Shown piece by piece: positions 24,630 to 36,280 of a stretch of DNA of 64,000 nt. Source of the DNA: Stenopsyche tienmushanensis (Eukaryota; Arthropoda; Insecta; Trichoptera; Stenopsychidae). The position numbers and the translations under genes were made by a program. Location: the NCBI GenBank assembly GCA_008973525.1, contig WACJ01000098.1, positions 868,001 through 932,000 of the forward strand, written 5' to 3'. How positions within the stretch are numbered: the stretch's first letter is position 1; each line of letters begins with the position of its first letter. The notes under the pieces are model-generated. The model worked only from the letters and a program-made list of their open reading frames with translations. It had not been told where the DNA came from and made no database searches.

Positions 24630-26728
24630 TTAATTTCTGGACGCTCTTCGTACAAAGAAAATATTTTTATGTATGTGTTTTTATAGTATACTTATCAATT
24701 CCAAAACATTTGAGATTCTTAGGTTTTTTCGTTGGTCATATATTTTGAAGTGTTGTCCACTTACCTGAAAAGATAAAAAAGCATAAATTAAATATTTGTC
24801 CAATGAAAAAAGCATTTTTTTAATACAATGATCTATGTCACAATCATCAGCGTCGGTTGGTGAACCATGGAAGTATTGTAGATAATATAATTATTTACTG
24901 TCTTCTAGTAAATTGCATTCAGCTGTTGGGTTTTATCATAACCCTATCACGACCTTCGTTTATATTTTTAAAACGTATCTTATACGATATTGTATGTTAA
25001 GCGGGTAAATTTAATTTAGAATTATTGATAATTATTTTATCATAAAGTTAATTGTTTTTAATTAGTATTTGTAGGGATATCAGGTTTAAATTTGATAAGG
25101 GAGTGATTTTAATTTATTTTTAAAAAAATATATATTTTATGTAACTTTTCCCGAAATATTTTACAATTCAATCCATGCCAATTTTTAAGGGTGAAATATT
25201 TATGGGAGAGAAAAGGTAAAGGAATTTCGGAACGGATTATGTAACAAACACACTAGTGTTGAACGGTTCGAAAATACGAGCCATCATATATGGGATGACC
25301 GGAAAAAGGTAAAATTGGTTTAAGAGTTCAAATTTATGACTTCGTTTGCTTTTATTGGTCCCAAGTGGCCAGACTTTTATTATTTGCTTCATATTTTCTT
25401 GTCTTAGGCAAAGTATCAGTGCTGAGGGAGGTGCGACTAAATAAAGTTGGAAAATCGCCGGGAGGAATATAAATTCGGCGGAATGTCGAGAGTTGTCGCA
25501 TTTGATATCATTTTATCGCAGGAATGCAAAACTTTTAAATTAATTTACAAGCCTTTTCATTTTTTTAGGAGGGGGAGGACTTTGAATACATATTTAAATG
25601 CGCGCGCGTGTATGCGCGGCCCAAGCTGGGGCTTATTGAGGCCTCCAGACCCCACAATAAAAAAGACAAGCCTCATTTGCCGGGACACTTTGTCCCACTT
25701 TCCAATATTTACCACGATAAGAAAATGATAATTATCGAATCTTGGGGGCGACCCGGGGCAACTTTTCCTATGAAAGCTACCCCATCCGCAAGGGATGGCC
25801 CGACTACGAGAGTCCCTATCGGATAACTCCGGTGGTATTATCGCCTATAAATAGTAGGAGTCTTAGATTTACGAGGAAAGTTTCTTCGGAGTATTGTGCT
25901 CACTGTTACCGTCCTTTCTCTCTCTCCCTGTATTCTTCCACCAGTTTGGCTGAAGGTCCATATAGATTGAATAACTTTCTCGGCACCGAATAAATGTTCC
26001 TCTATTGAGACCAGTAACACTAAGAATTATGAATAGAGCCTCCGACTTGTAGCGAAGTAATTTAATACGTTATTCATTCTCCATCAGAGAGAAATACTTC
26101 TTCATATTTTCTTAGAATTACGTTTAAACTGAATTGAAGCCGAAAAGAAAAGTTTTTCAAATTCTGGATATGTGAATTGAATAAATAAGGTTAATAAAAG
26201 ATCCCGTAGATCTAAGACGTACACATTTACTTGAATAAATACCTATTTAATGCTAATTTTATAACAAAGTGTATGTTCAAAGTATGAACATATGACGTTT
26301 GAGGGAGCAAATGTATCTTAAACATAGTAATACATTTTAAAATTGAAAGAAAATACTTGCTTTAAGTGCAAAAATATAAATCTTTTATAAGAAGTCCATA
26401 TTTTAAACAAAGTTTTTCTATACCATAGTACTAAGCCCGGGCTAAATATTGAGCTAATATTTGAACAAAATTTAGTTTGGACATTTTTAAAATTTTGTCA
26501 TTGATAAGGTATTTGATTTTAAAAGTTCAACTTTATATATGTCAAAGAATAAAAGCTTGTCGTTCTTTGTAATGAACATTTCGCTGGTTTTCTTAGAATT
26601 GAACAGTTTGGAATTCTAAGAATTATAAAATATCTTGGAAATGAGCAAAGGTAACAAAGCATGACTAAGCCAAGTAATCCTTTCTTAATCAGCAAATCAT
26701 GATTGAGCAAGGATTATTTTCAATTCGA
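24630..26728. other. No gene confirmed; GC-richer patch with TATA-like box at 25600-26020
   Basis: Frames at 25447-26020 overlap on both strands and carry no recognised domain. TATAAATAG occurs at 25845-25853 and AATAAA at about 25990, which could reflect an LTR or promoter, but no terminal repeat or target duplication supports either. Confidence 0.35.
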
Positions 26729-26832
26729 TGGTGACACGCAGGAAGCGAGAGTCATGAGAAGTTGTCTTGGTGAAATAGCCTTGGCTGCGGGAGGACGTCC
26801 TTCCCGCGGCCAGATCTCTCACTCTCTCGTGA
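26729..26832 (-). repeat. Dispersed GC-rich palindromic repeat, copy D (best preserved)
   Basis: On the minus strand it reads CACGAGAGAGTGAGAGATCT, GGCCGCGGGAAGGACGTCC, TCCCGCAGCCAAGGCTAT, GACTCTCGCTTCCTGCG and GTCACC. The central GCGGGaAGGACGTCCTcCCGC is a near-perfect palindrome. This copy is the best guide to a family consensus. Confidence 0.7.
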
Positions 26833-27330
26833 TGAATAAATAAGTTATATAAGACGTCCGTCCACCATAAGCTTAAGAAAGTTCGTATGAGATAAATACG
26901 AGATAAAACATTAAACCAGGTAGAAAATATGTGCAAAGAGCCTAGTAATAAGTGCAAATAACTAGCTTATTGTCTTATTTCTAAATTAATTTAAACTAGA
27001 TAAGATATATAAATACATAATTTAAGTTAAAAACTAAATATAGAGATAATTTAATTTTAATAAATATATACATAAATTTATGGGGAAGGGATTCTAATCT
27101 CGCTCGCGACCTCATTAGCGTGAGCCATATATCTGTACCAGTCACTGGGGGTGCTTCCATGGTCATATGGATCATAAAAGATCCCGGGTATGCATTTTTC
27201 TCCGAAAATGCGACAAAGTCTGGTCTGTGTGCCCAACCGGTCCGCCTCGCAGACCGCTGACAACATGTCCACAGAGTGTGGTCTGTATCCATGACCGGGT
27301 CGAGTTTGTCTAAATATTGTTAATTTTTAT
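26833..27330. other. Unrecognised; coding-like frames on minus at 27078-27292
   Basis: Two overlapping minus-strand frames (98 and 64 codons) cover a GC-richer block. The first starts MDTDHTLWTCCQRSARRTG, which faintly recalls the zinc-knuckle-like HTL/C block near LINE C-termini; the second contains FGEKCIPGIFYDPYDHG. Neither is a confident match. The flanks are AT-rich. Confidence 0.25.
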
Positions 27331-27338
27331 TTCTGTGC

Positions 27339-27537
27339 CAGTGGCGGATTTACCTGTACGCGCTAGAAGACACACGCAGTTCGGACCTCAAACTTTACGT
27401 TTTTTATTTACCGCGTAATACAAGGGATCTAAGAAATTGTCCAAAAAATATGCTCATCCTTTTAAATACATGATTTTTATAAGGCTTTTTAAAGCTGCGC
27501 CAAGAGCTTCTCATGTACCAAATCCGTAAATAAACTG
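27339..27537. mobile_element. 199-bp hAT MITE with perfect 8-bp target duplication
   Basis: The left end is CAGTGGCGGATTTACCTGTA and the right end, inverted, begins CAGTTTATTTACGGATTTGG, so both ends are CAGT and share CGGATTT..GTAC..GAAG with a small offset. The flanking octamers TTCTGTGC at 27331-27338 and 27538-27545 are identical. An 8-bp duplication with CAGTGGCG-type termini is the hallmark of hAT elements. There is no coding capacity, so it is non-autonomous. Confidence 0.9.
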
Positions 27538-27545
27538 TTCTGTGC

Positions 27546-30500
27546 GTTTGTATGATTTTTTTTATATCCAAAGCGTTCCTACGGATAAACTAACGAAAAA
27601 CAATAGATACCATAATTAGAATTTGTCATTGATATTTTCCATCTCGCCTATATATTTTTCTTGAGAAATATAATATTGATGGCTAATTTTAGATAATGTA
27701 GATCAATATATGTAATCCTTTGGGATCCAAAATTTTACATTTGGGATCATAAATGTTGATAAAGCGTAAGTGTCTGAATGTGCCAAGTTAATATCCATCT
27801 GAAGTAAATAGTCGTTTGGATAATATTTAAGTTTCGATGCACATGGAAGGTCGAGCCAAACGCCACTAATGGAATACAATGGAGATGGCGAGTTTGAAAC
27901 AGCAGTTTCTGTTTCAGGTTGTATATCTAATTCTAACCTAATTAACAAAACAGGCGATGTTCCCTTTTGCGTTATGAGCACATTAATTTTACCCCTATTT
28001 GACTCCCATCGGAGACACCTTGTACAAGACTGGCCGTATGAATTTATAGTCCTGAGAGCTACGCAGGTCAGGTTTTCATTTGAATCACCCCCAATGTGGG
28101 ATGTTCATATTCGTTCGTCCACGGCCCGTGAACGTTACATGGAATATGAACTTTCATAGGAACGAAGCCCGAATTTAGGAAAAAAACTAAATTCAATCTA
28201 AATACATCGATTCTTGGACGATAATTGTACATTCTGAACGATTGTAAAATTTGTTTAAAAAATATATTTTTTGGGCTATTTTCCATGGTTTGAATTCGTT
28301 GGGAGCGTTGTCGACTTCAAAAGGTAAAATGTTGCCCGTCCTTTTTACGGGTTTATCATTAATATGGGACAGGGTTTCAGATTTTGGACAGGATGTTGTT
28401 TTGCTGTTTCAGTACGACCCGAGGGCTTTGTAATTTGTTTATTTATTGTGATTTAGAGCAGTGGTCAAGCTGTTGCTTCGCACACAGGCTTTATTAGCCA
28501 TTACACGGTAATACAAAATTTTACTGTCGTATATTTCCTTCAGGGTGGACAATTATGTATTAATAAAATTGTCAACCTTTGTGCCATGCATCAAAATGAT
28601 TTTGCGCTTAGAAATAAATAATTTCGAAATGAAATTGTTCAAACTTGGCCGCGAGGTTTTGCCATGGCACGGGATTTTTCAATATCCACGCACACAAATT
28701 TATAAATACTATAAAAATACTATCTAAAATCTGCCCTAATATCTAAAAATGAAAGGATCTTTATTAAAGAATTTTGTCATGAAACATATTCAAAAAATCC
28801 GCCAGAACAAGTGTTACCACAATCATTACATTGTAGCTATCAAACCACCGATAAAAATGCACTCATTTTTGATCAAACATAAAATTATTATATTACAAGA
28901 TCAAGCATATATTAATGATTTTAATAAAACCACTTGATTTTTTAATTAATATCCATTCATAATTTGGACCAATGAGTGTCCATAAAATTGATACGACCTT
29001 ATCAGGTCATATAAATATGTAGCTTGGGTCATATTGTATGCTAAATGTCGCTCTTTGCTCATATAAATAGATAGCTTATATCAAATGAATTAATTAAGGC
29101 GTTCATGAACTTAGATTTAAAATGCTGCATCATTGTTTGACGTTAAGATTTTCAGCGTTTCTGCTTTAAAAGGATTCGCTGTAAGCCAGATAAGTATGAT
29201 ATAATGACCATAATTATACTTTCACGCATTTTTTTGAGAAGTTTAAGATTATTTCGAGCGAAATGAAGCCTTCAATGATCACTTGAGACAGAGACTTGGA
29301 TAGATGGTATCAATTTTATTTTATATAAAGTGGGTAATATTTTGATACGAACGAAGAAAATTACATCCAGACAGTCGTCCCAGTACGCTTGGATAATCCT
29401 TCTTTTTTGTATGAATTGGATGGTTTTAATATCTTATACATATTTTAATATATTTAGGTGGTAAAACGTCGAGACCTTATTGAGATTCTAAGAATCTCAC
29501 AGTATAAACCTGATATCATTGAAATATTCTCGCTGACGTCTTATCACTTTTCTAAGATAGACGTCCGACGAAAAATAGTGTTTTTAAAGGATACAGTTTC
29601 CAACCCCTGATATTGTAGACGTATATAATGTGTTATTCTTTTGTATACCCGCTAACAAAACACTATCGGATTACAAGCGAACCATCATAATGCTACCTCT
29701 ACCCCACTCCCTATGACGATTGAGGGTATGGGGATGGAAAGGAAACAATTTATCGACGGCACCCTTCTTCCGATGTTGAATTATATTTGGTCAAAATGGT
29801 CGGTCAGGGTAGTTACGGCCACAGGGAGGATTATATTATTTTTTTAGCTGCAGAGGGCGCCTTGATCTATGGATGTCATAAATCTTGAAAAGTGTTCGGT
29901 TTTTATACGACGCTCAGTTTATCTTGAATGTAAATGAAGGAGCAAATGCTATAAACGAAGGGTCTCCCGAAGGTTTCGACGGAATGAATTATTGTATATT
30001 GTACATTATCAAATTCTGATTAGCTAGGCGATACACAACACAATTATATTATGTAAACCATGATTCAATTAATATGGTCTTATCTCGATTGTATTGCATA
30101 GATCCAATTAATGAAAACATAATTGGATCGATTTTTTGAGATGCTTACCAGGCCTTAAATGGCCATAAAAATATCAATAATTTCGTCTGTACCAATTTAT
30201 TTTTCAACCCTTTTACGATTTCAAAGCACAAAAATATAGTTCAAAGGTTTTTTAAGTACCGTCGCTTTGAAGGCGTCTTAACTGCAGATCTCAAACACAA
30301 AGAAGAATTGATTAGATGTTTTGTATTCAGTTCCTCTAGTACCAGCACAGAGTCAATTAATCCCTAAGGACACCCCAATTTAGCAAAGGCGTCCTTTGTC
30401 CTTTGTCCGAAACGACCGACCCACTACTTAGAACTAAAAAAAAAATCGATCATCATTTTAATTAAGCGTTTTAATTACATTAAATCCAATCTAAGCCAAA

Positions 30501-33432
30501 AATAGATTCGAAAATCTTTCATAAAATTTCGATCTGTGGAAACATTATTCTCGCCTCAATAGGAGAAACTTTGCAGACCTATTGTATGCTGAAGCACAAA
30601 AAAAAAGTTCACCATCCAAAGGAACCAAATGAAGTCTTATTCAGTCTTTTGTACACATTTTGTTGTTCATAAGCTGAAGTTTCACCGTTAGCCGGGATTA
30701 TACTGCAGTAAGAACTCTGCAAAAACTAAGATAATATCTATGAACATATCGTTCTCCTTGCGAAGAATAAATTATATGTACTAATGCTAAAGTTTTTATA
30801 CGCCCTGTGTTTTCAATATGAAGTGTTACGGCTTCGTCTTTTGAATAAATTTTCCACCCTTACATATTTATATGGCAAATATAAAATTGGTGCATTATAC
30901 GAATGCGATGAAATTACTTTGGATAAAAGAGCTTTCGACATGAAAACAAAAAAATACAAATTGCATAGGTTTTATTATAAAGGGGAGACCGAGGAAATGT
31001 GCAAATCTTCTTATGAAAGTACATCGACGGAGGAGCATTTTTTAAGATCTTCAGAAAAATAATTTCCACAAAGGAAGAACATCCGCCATGAAAATCGTTT
31101 GTAAACCGCGACAATGCGACATAAATAAGCACTTTGGATTATTAAAAATTTAATAGATCCTCTGAAGCGCCGTAAATTTCATACGAACAATGCAACTCTT
31201 GACAGGATGAGGGGAATTTGCTGCTAAAATATCGTATCGAATTGTCACTGCTCGTTTTAAAGACACAAGGATTTGCCAGAAATATGCTTTTTTATAGGTG
31301 TTGAAAAGGGTGGATCAACATTTTGCGAGGGGTGGAAATTAATGCATATATCTTAAGGGACAACGGAGGGGAACTGCAAAGTAATCCCTGAATAAATATT
31401 TGCCCCGCCAAAAAAAGTTTTCATTTAAATCAACATCGTTTCAATGAAACATTTAGCATGGGCGGTTCAATCTTTAAAGATGCAATGCAACACTGTTTGA
31501 GAATTGAGGATATCTACTTTTCTATTGTAATTTGATATAAGACTTCCAGATAGTGAATTTGTAATTAAAGGAGTTTAAATGTATAGTTTGGGGCAACCAG
31601 ATGTTTGTTTGCTCGTAAATTTCTTGGTAATTATATTCACTGTCAATTCTTAGAAGGCGGTACATGCAAAATATAAAGTTAAACAACCAAAATCTTAAAT
31701 ATTCTATGACAACACCACAAGTGCTGTTAATGTATAACAATGTAAATTAATGTTCTAACTGGATTTCAAATATAATATTATGGGATTCCATCTCTATATA
31801 ATAAAATGTATTAAGATATCTTAAAGACCATAGTAAATAATCGTAGATAACTGTCATTTTGCAGAAAAAATTGTAGTAAACCTAAATTGAGAATATTTTG
31901 GTAATAAACCCTAATTTAATTGTAATTGGTTTAATTTTAAAAAATATCCTACGAACTTATTGAGTGACGCTAAAACTAAAATTACAGATATTTAATATAA
32001 ATTAGTAATTTTAACAATGCAATCTTGCTGCTTTAATTGGCATTAATAATATTATAGCTTTTAAATAGATTTTTGTCATTTTTTAAATCGGAATCGTCCG
32101 AAAAGCGTTCAGAAAATTTGCTTTGGTTTTCCTCGCCCGTCGGCTCTAAATGCTTCGGTCTTTTTGGATTTTTTCGAAGGCTTGACCCTCGCCATCGACC
32201 GGTGAATTAATAATGGGATTTAAAAGCGATCCTATTTTGTATTTGAAACGCTGAATAAATAAAAGCAGCTGAGACCGCATCTGTGTTTTCAGAAATGGAT
32301 GAAAAAAAAAAATGGTAGAAACGAAATGTGTTGCCATTCCAGACTCATTAATTAATCATTCGGTGTCCGGTTCATGGACCGAGAAGAATGCCAAAGAACT
32401 GAAATACATCCTTGGTCTTATTCCGGACTACCAACAATCTAATTATGGGAAAGTTTCCATAATCACATCGGCATTATTTGGCGATATGGTCGCGCCCCGT
32501 ATGGAATGAATGCAAAATGTTGCTCGAAACTTTCTCAAAACGTTTATCGTTTCTTTCGTTCGATTACGTGAAAGCCTGGAACGCGTTCATTTTTCTTCCC
32601 TTTATATATGTATGTAAGCCTTTTATGTTTCTTAAGTAGAAAACTTTGTAATACAAAAGAATATTAAGGTAAAAGAAAGTCCTCTCCGAATTGGACCTTC
32701 ATCTTTATTGGTTTATCAAGGGGAGCGCCGGAGCATTTATAGGTTTACAGGAAATTTGGCCCTTTGTAAGCATTTTTACACGGGCTTTGCATTTGTATGT
32801 AAGGAGTTCTTCTACGATAAGTTTATTTTTAAGCAAAGCAAATAAAAATCTCAAATCTGATATCATCGAAAGATTCGATCTTTGCGACATAATTTCTTCC
32901 CATGGATGTGATTTTATAAGATCCAAGCAAATACATTTACAGTAATTACTCTCGAAATAAATACAATGTTATATTGATGACCCAATCTGTATTTTTAACG
33001 TCGAGTGCTCGATATAATTGGTGGAATGGAACGAAGCAAAAATAACTTGGTCGTTATTCTATACCAATTTGGGCGTAAGAATTAAGCATTAATAAGGCCT
33101 GGTAAATGTATACACCTTTGTATTGCAAGTGATGTTTTTAATTTTTTTTAAAGTCATACATTTTCAATTACAATTAAAGTATAAAGCACTAAGTGTAATA
33201 ATAACTTTTCCAAAATAATTATTCTGTATTCAATAGAAAAAAATAACGTTTACTTGTTAATGCTATAATAGATAATAGTATATTAGTTTTGCTTGATCTT
33301 AATGCATATATTGCAAATTAACAAAAATTCAGTTATGATGATGAGAGGCAGCAAATTTTAAATAAAAGGTAGTTATAACCACCTTCAAAAATAATTTCTG
33401 GCATTTATGGTAAAATCCTTATATATATATTA
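27546..33432. other. Long stretch without recognisable gene
   Basis: Contains many overlapping frames of 60-98 codons. The longest are the antisense pair at 27703-27981 (minus) and 27869-28159 (plus) and a 92-codon frame at 30784-31062; none shows a domain I recognise. Around 28980-29080 two related blocks of CATATAAATA..TAGCTT form a loose repeat. The 29690-29870 patch is GC-richer but unassigned. Host introns or intergenic DNA are the simplest reading. Confidence 0.4.
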
Positions 33433-34173
33433 GTGTGTCCCATGGGGTGCCTTCTTGCCAAAATTTTCCAGGTTTGTTGGCAAAACATTGATCAAGGTAC
33501 ATTTTTCTATCATTTTTTGAATTAAGATTTATACCACGTAAAGATTTTTTCAATGAAAGAAATAAATAATAATCTGAAGGGGTAATGTCTGGAGAGTATG
33601 GAGGATGAGGTAAAACATCTCAGTCAAATGATAATAATTTATTTCTGACGAGCAAAGACACATGAGGCCTAGCATTATCGTTTTAGATTGTCTAGTAGGA
33701 AACAATATTTTGTTGAATTGATCGTTTCACCCCTTACTGAAGTAGCTCAAAATAAACTAACCCCTTTTAGTCCCAACAAATGCATAACAAATTGTTTTTT
33801 GGATGTAGGCCAGGTTTGACTACAGTTAAAGCTTCTGTACCCTTGGTCCAAAGCCGTTTACGTTGGATATTCTCATAGAGTATCCAACTTTCATCTCCAG
33901 TGACAAGTCTCTTCAAAAAAGGTTGGCTATTATATCGTTGGAGAGGAAGATCGCATTTTGAAATACGCTGAAGTTTATTTGAGTAAGTCAGTTCATGAGG
34001 AAGCCACACATTTGAACAATTGATGTAGCCTAATTTTGTAAGATGATTATGGACGTATATTCGTGGAATTTCTTACTTGTTAGCTATTTCGCGAACAGTT
34101 TATCGCGGGTTTTCTTCAACCATGGCTATGATTAGATCTGTATTAATTTGCGAAAGAAATTTATGGGACAACC
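33433..34173 (-). mobile_element. mariner relic retaining all three catalytic aspartates
   Basis: The minus strand reads, with a few stops and shifts, TVREIANK, LTKLGYINCSNVWLPHELTY, then a clean block from 34009 to 33767 with LVTGDESWILYENIQRKRLW and VKPGLHPKNNLLCICWD, followed by NDNARPHVSLLVRNKL and HPPYSPDITPSDYYLFLSL, then KPGKFWQEG. The three catalytic Asp blocks (TGDESW, NDNARPH, SPDxxPSDY) of a DD34D mariner are all present, but stops separate them. The right end carries GTCCCATAAATTTCTTTCG (inverted), matching the ends of the element at 9985-10443. The left end is more diverged (GTGTGTCCCAT). The N-terminal DNA-binding part is shortened. It is a dead copy of the same family. Confidence 0.88.
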
Positions 34174-34208
34174 TTGATAAATAATTTCTTTCAGTTTTTT
34201 CAAGGCTT

Positions 34209-34252
34209 TGAACCGCTATTTTTTATTTCGGTTTTCGTTCCAGTTTAATTCC
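34209..34252. repeat. Short dispersed repeat (shared with 7237-7280)
   Basis: Same block as at 7237-7280, in the same orientation, starting 35 bp beyond the mariner end. Confidence 0.45.
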
Positions 34253-34429
34253 TACGTAAGAGTTATGAATTTACAATTTCTTTAGAGAAATTTATTTCAG
34301 CAAAATGTCTAGAATTTTAGAGTTATTATATAGGCAAAAAATATAACATAAATAATCAATTGAAATTATAATAATTAGAGATAGAAGTATATACAAAAAG
34401 ATATCAATTTAACACTTATTGGCTGGAAG

Positions 34430-34965
34430 TTTGGGAGTACCAGCTTGGAGTAATAAAAGTATAAAAAGTGCATAAAAATGCGCCATTTTAAAGTTTTCTT
34501 ATACCAACATTTGCATCCTTAAAAGTACCCTAAAATGCAATAAAAAGCACAATTTCCAATGTTTGCTAAGACCAACATTTAGATACTTAAAAGTTTAGTT
34601 ATTGTACGTAAAAGTACAAAAAAGCGCAATTTCAAAAGTACATAAAAATGCAGAAAAAAGCGCCAATTTAAATTATACCAAATATAACATATTTTTGAAA
34701 TAGCAACTGTCTAAATCCATATTAATTTAAAATTTTATTAGTCGAATACGTTACCCCATTTAATGCCATATTTTGAAGCGTTCCCATAGAAGCAAAGACG
34801 ACAATAAGAAGATAATTGAAATTAAAAATGCACAAAAATGCAAAAAAATGCGCCATTTTAAAGTTTTCTAAGCCCAAAATTTTATTTCCAATTTTTATGC
34901 ACTCGCATTTGCATTTTCATGCACTTTTTGCACTTTTTACACATTTACGCTTGGAGTTGGTTACA
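34430..34965. repeat. Degenerate internal repeat of GTGCATAAAAATGCGCC blocks
   Basis: Blocks such as AAAGTGCATAAAAATGCGCC, ATTTTAAAGTTTTCT, ACCAACATTT and ACTTAAAAGT recur several times between 34445 and 34870. The end of the region (34895-34950) carries inverted forms (TTTTTATGCACT, CATGCACTTTTTGCAC). This looks like tandem copies within an element with terminal inversions. The class is unknown, and no transposase is visible. Confidence 0.55.
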
Positions 34966-36243
34966 CATTGAAACCTGGGATTCCCAATCTGAGTACATAG
35001 CAAATATATATATGTAGAGATAAATTAAATATGATACATAATAATGACATAAATACAAGTTGGAATTTTATTTAAGAACAATATTATCTGAAGTATTGAG
35101 TTAACAAAATGATGAAATATAAATTGATGAATTAAGTGCCATTTATATCGGTCAAAATTCGTACTTTATTAAAGATCTTCGACTACAGATTCATGAATGT
35201 TGATTATATTTTTTGCTTGTGATAGTATGACGAATGAAAGACGAGGATGGCGTCCAAAACAAAGTGATTAAATGAGTCTTTGAAGGGCATTGGTATTAAA
35301 TTTTTTCGGGCATTTTGAATAAATTAAGAGAAATTCAATCTCTTCAAACGGACTCGGAAATTAAACGATATAAAAAGCCGTGCATTTCTTCCTCATCCGA
35401 GCATAAAAGCCTTCCAGAGATGCTCCGAAATAGGATATTATATTCGGGGAAAAGAGGGAGAGCAGCTCGGATGCGACTGCGTAGATCTAAACGCAGGGGA
35501 CAATCATGGAAAAAGGGAAACACTTGATAAGGATGTAGGCAGCCGTGATAGAGGTTCAAAAGAGTGGTAGGCGGGGGTGTATTATTACGTAGAAGGAATA
35601 TAAAAAAAGCCTTCATTTACACGTCAAAATTATTCGGCGTTTGCTTTTCCTCCTCCACTCATTCGGTCGAGGGTGATTCGAGCCCCGTTATTGTGAGCAA
35701 GAGGGAAGTGTTAAAGACGTTTTTACATTCAATTCGACGTCCGAACGTTCCGTCGAGGAATTTCCATCACGTTTATTTGTTTCAAATGGTGAATTTAAAC
35801 GAAAATGACTCGGCGAAATTCCGCAATTAGAAAAAAAAACGCTTTCCACCCCAAGGACCGACCATTTTTCCCGCCTCTCGTTTCGCAATGAATAATAATC
35901 CATAGTAGCCGGGCCTAATTTCACTAAATCCGTTAACTCATAAACAGTTTTTGTCCAAGCGAAAGTTAATTCAATTCATATCCACTTTATTTTTTTTCAA
36001 TCAAAGTGCATGAATTTTAATGATGAGTGCACAGAATTCTTTAGAAGTAAAATAGGGGGACCAAGTGCTTTTCTATGTACTCACTCCCCCTTTTTTATGG
36101 CATCAACGAGCTAATGGAACACACTCATCGAAGAAAGAAAAAATGTGATGACATGCTTCTGGATTTTTGTATGCACTCGTAAATTTAATATGAATTACTG
36201 GTATTAAAAATAAATTTTAAGCCCCTAACATATAATTCTTGGA
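34966..36243. other. No gene confirmed
   Basis: Overlapping frames at 35315-35924 (70-90 codons, both strands) lack domains. Blocks such as GATGAGTGCAC (about 36023) and TGTACTCACTCCCCC (about 36076) may belong to the same piggyBac-like element whose end is at 36244-36280. Confidence 0.35.
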
Positions 36244-36280
36244 TGCAACATGTGAGTGCATACGCATCAAAGGGTCATTA
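36244..36280 (-). mobile_element. piggyBac-like terminus (inverse of 500-536)
   Basis: On the minus strand, CCCTTTGATGCGTATGCACT followed by CACATGTTGC matches the terminus at 504-536. A TTAA lies three bases outside. It marks an end of the same family in the opposite orientation; the two are about 36 kb apart and are surely separate insertions. Confidence 0.45.

Noticed and set aside
25690..26020. Possible solo LTR (starts TGT, ends ACA, contains TATAAATAG and AATAAA)
   Set aside because: No matching target duplication, no second copy in the window, and no primer-binding site or polypurine tract; the signals can occur by chance.
27703..28159. Overlapping antisense frames of 92 and 96 codons as a gene
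   Set aside because: Neither strand shows a domain, and both remain possible as chance frames.
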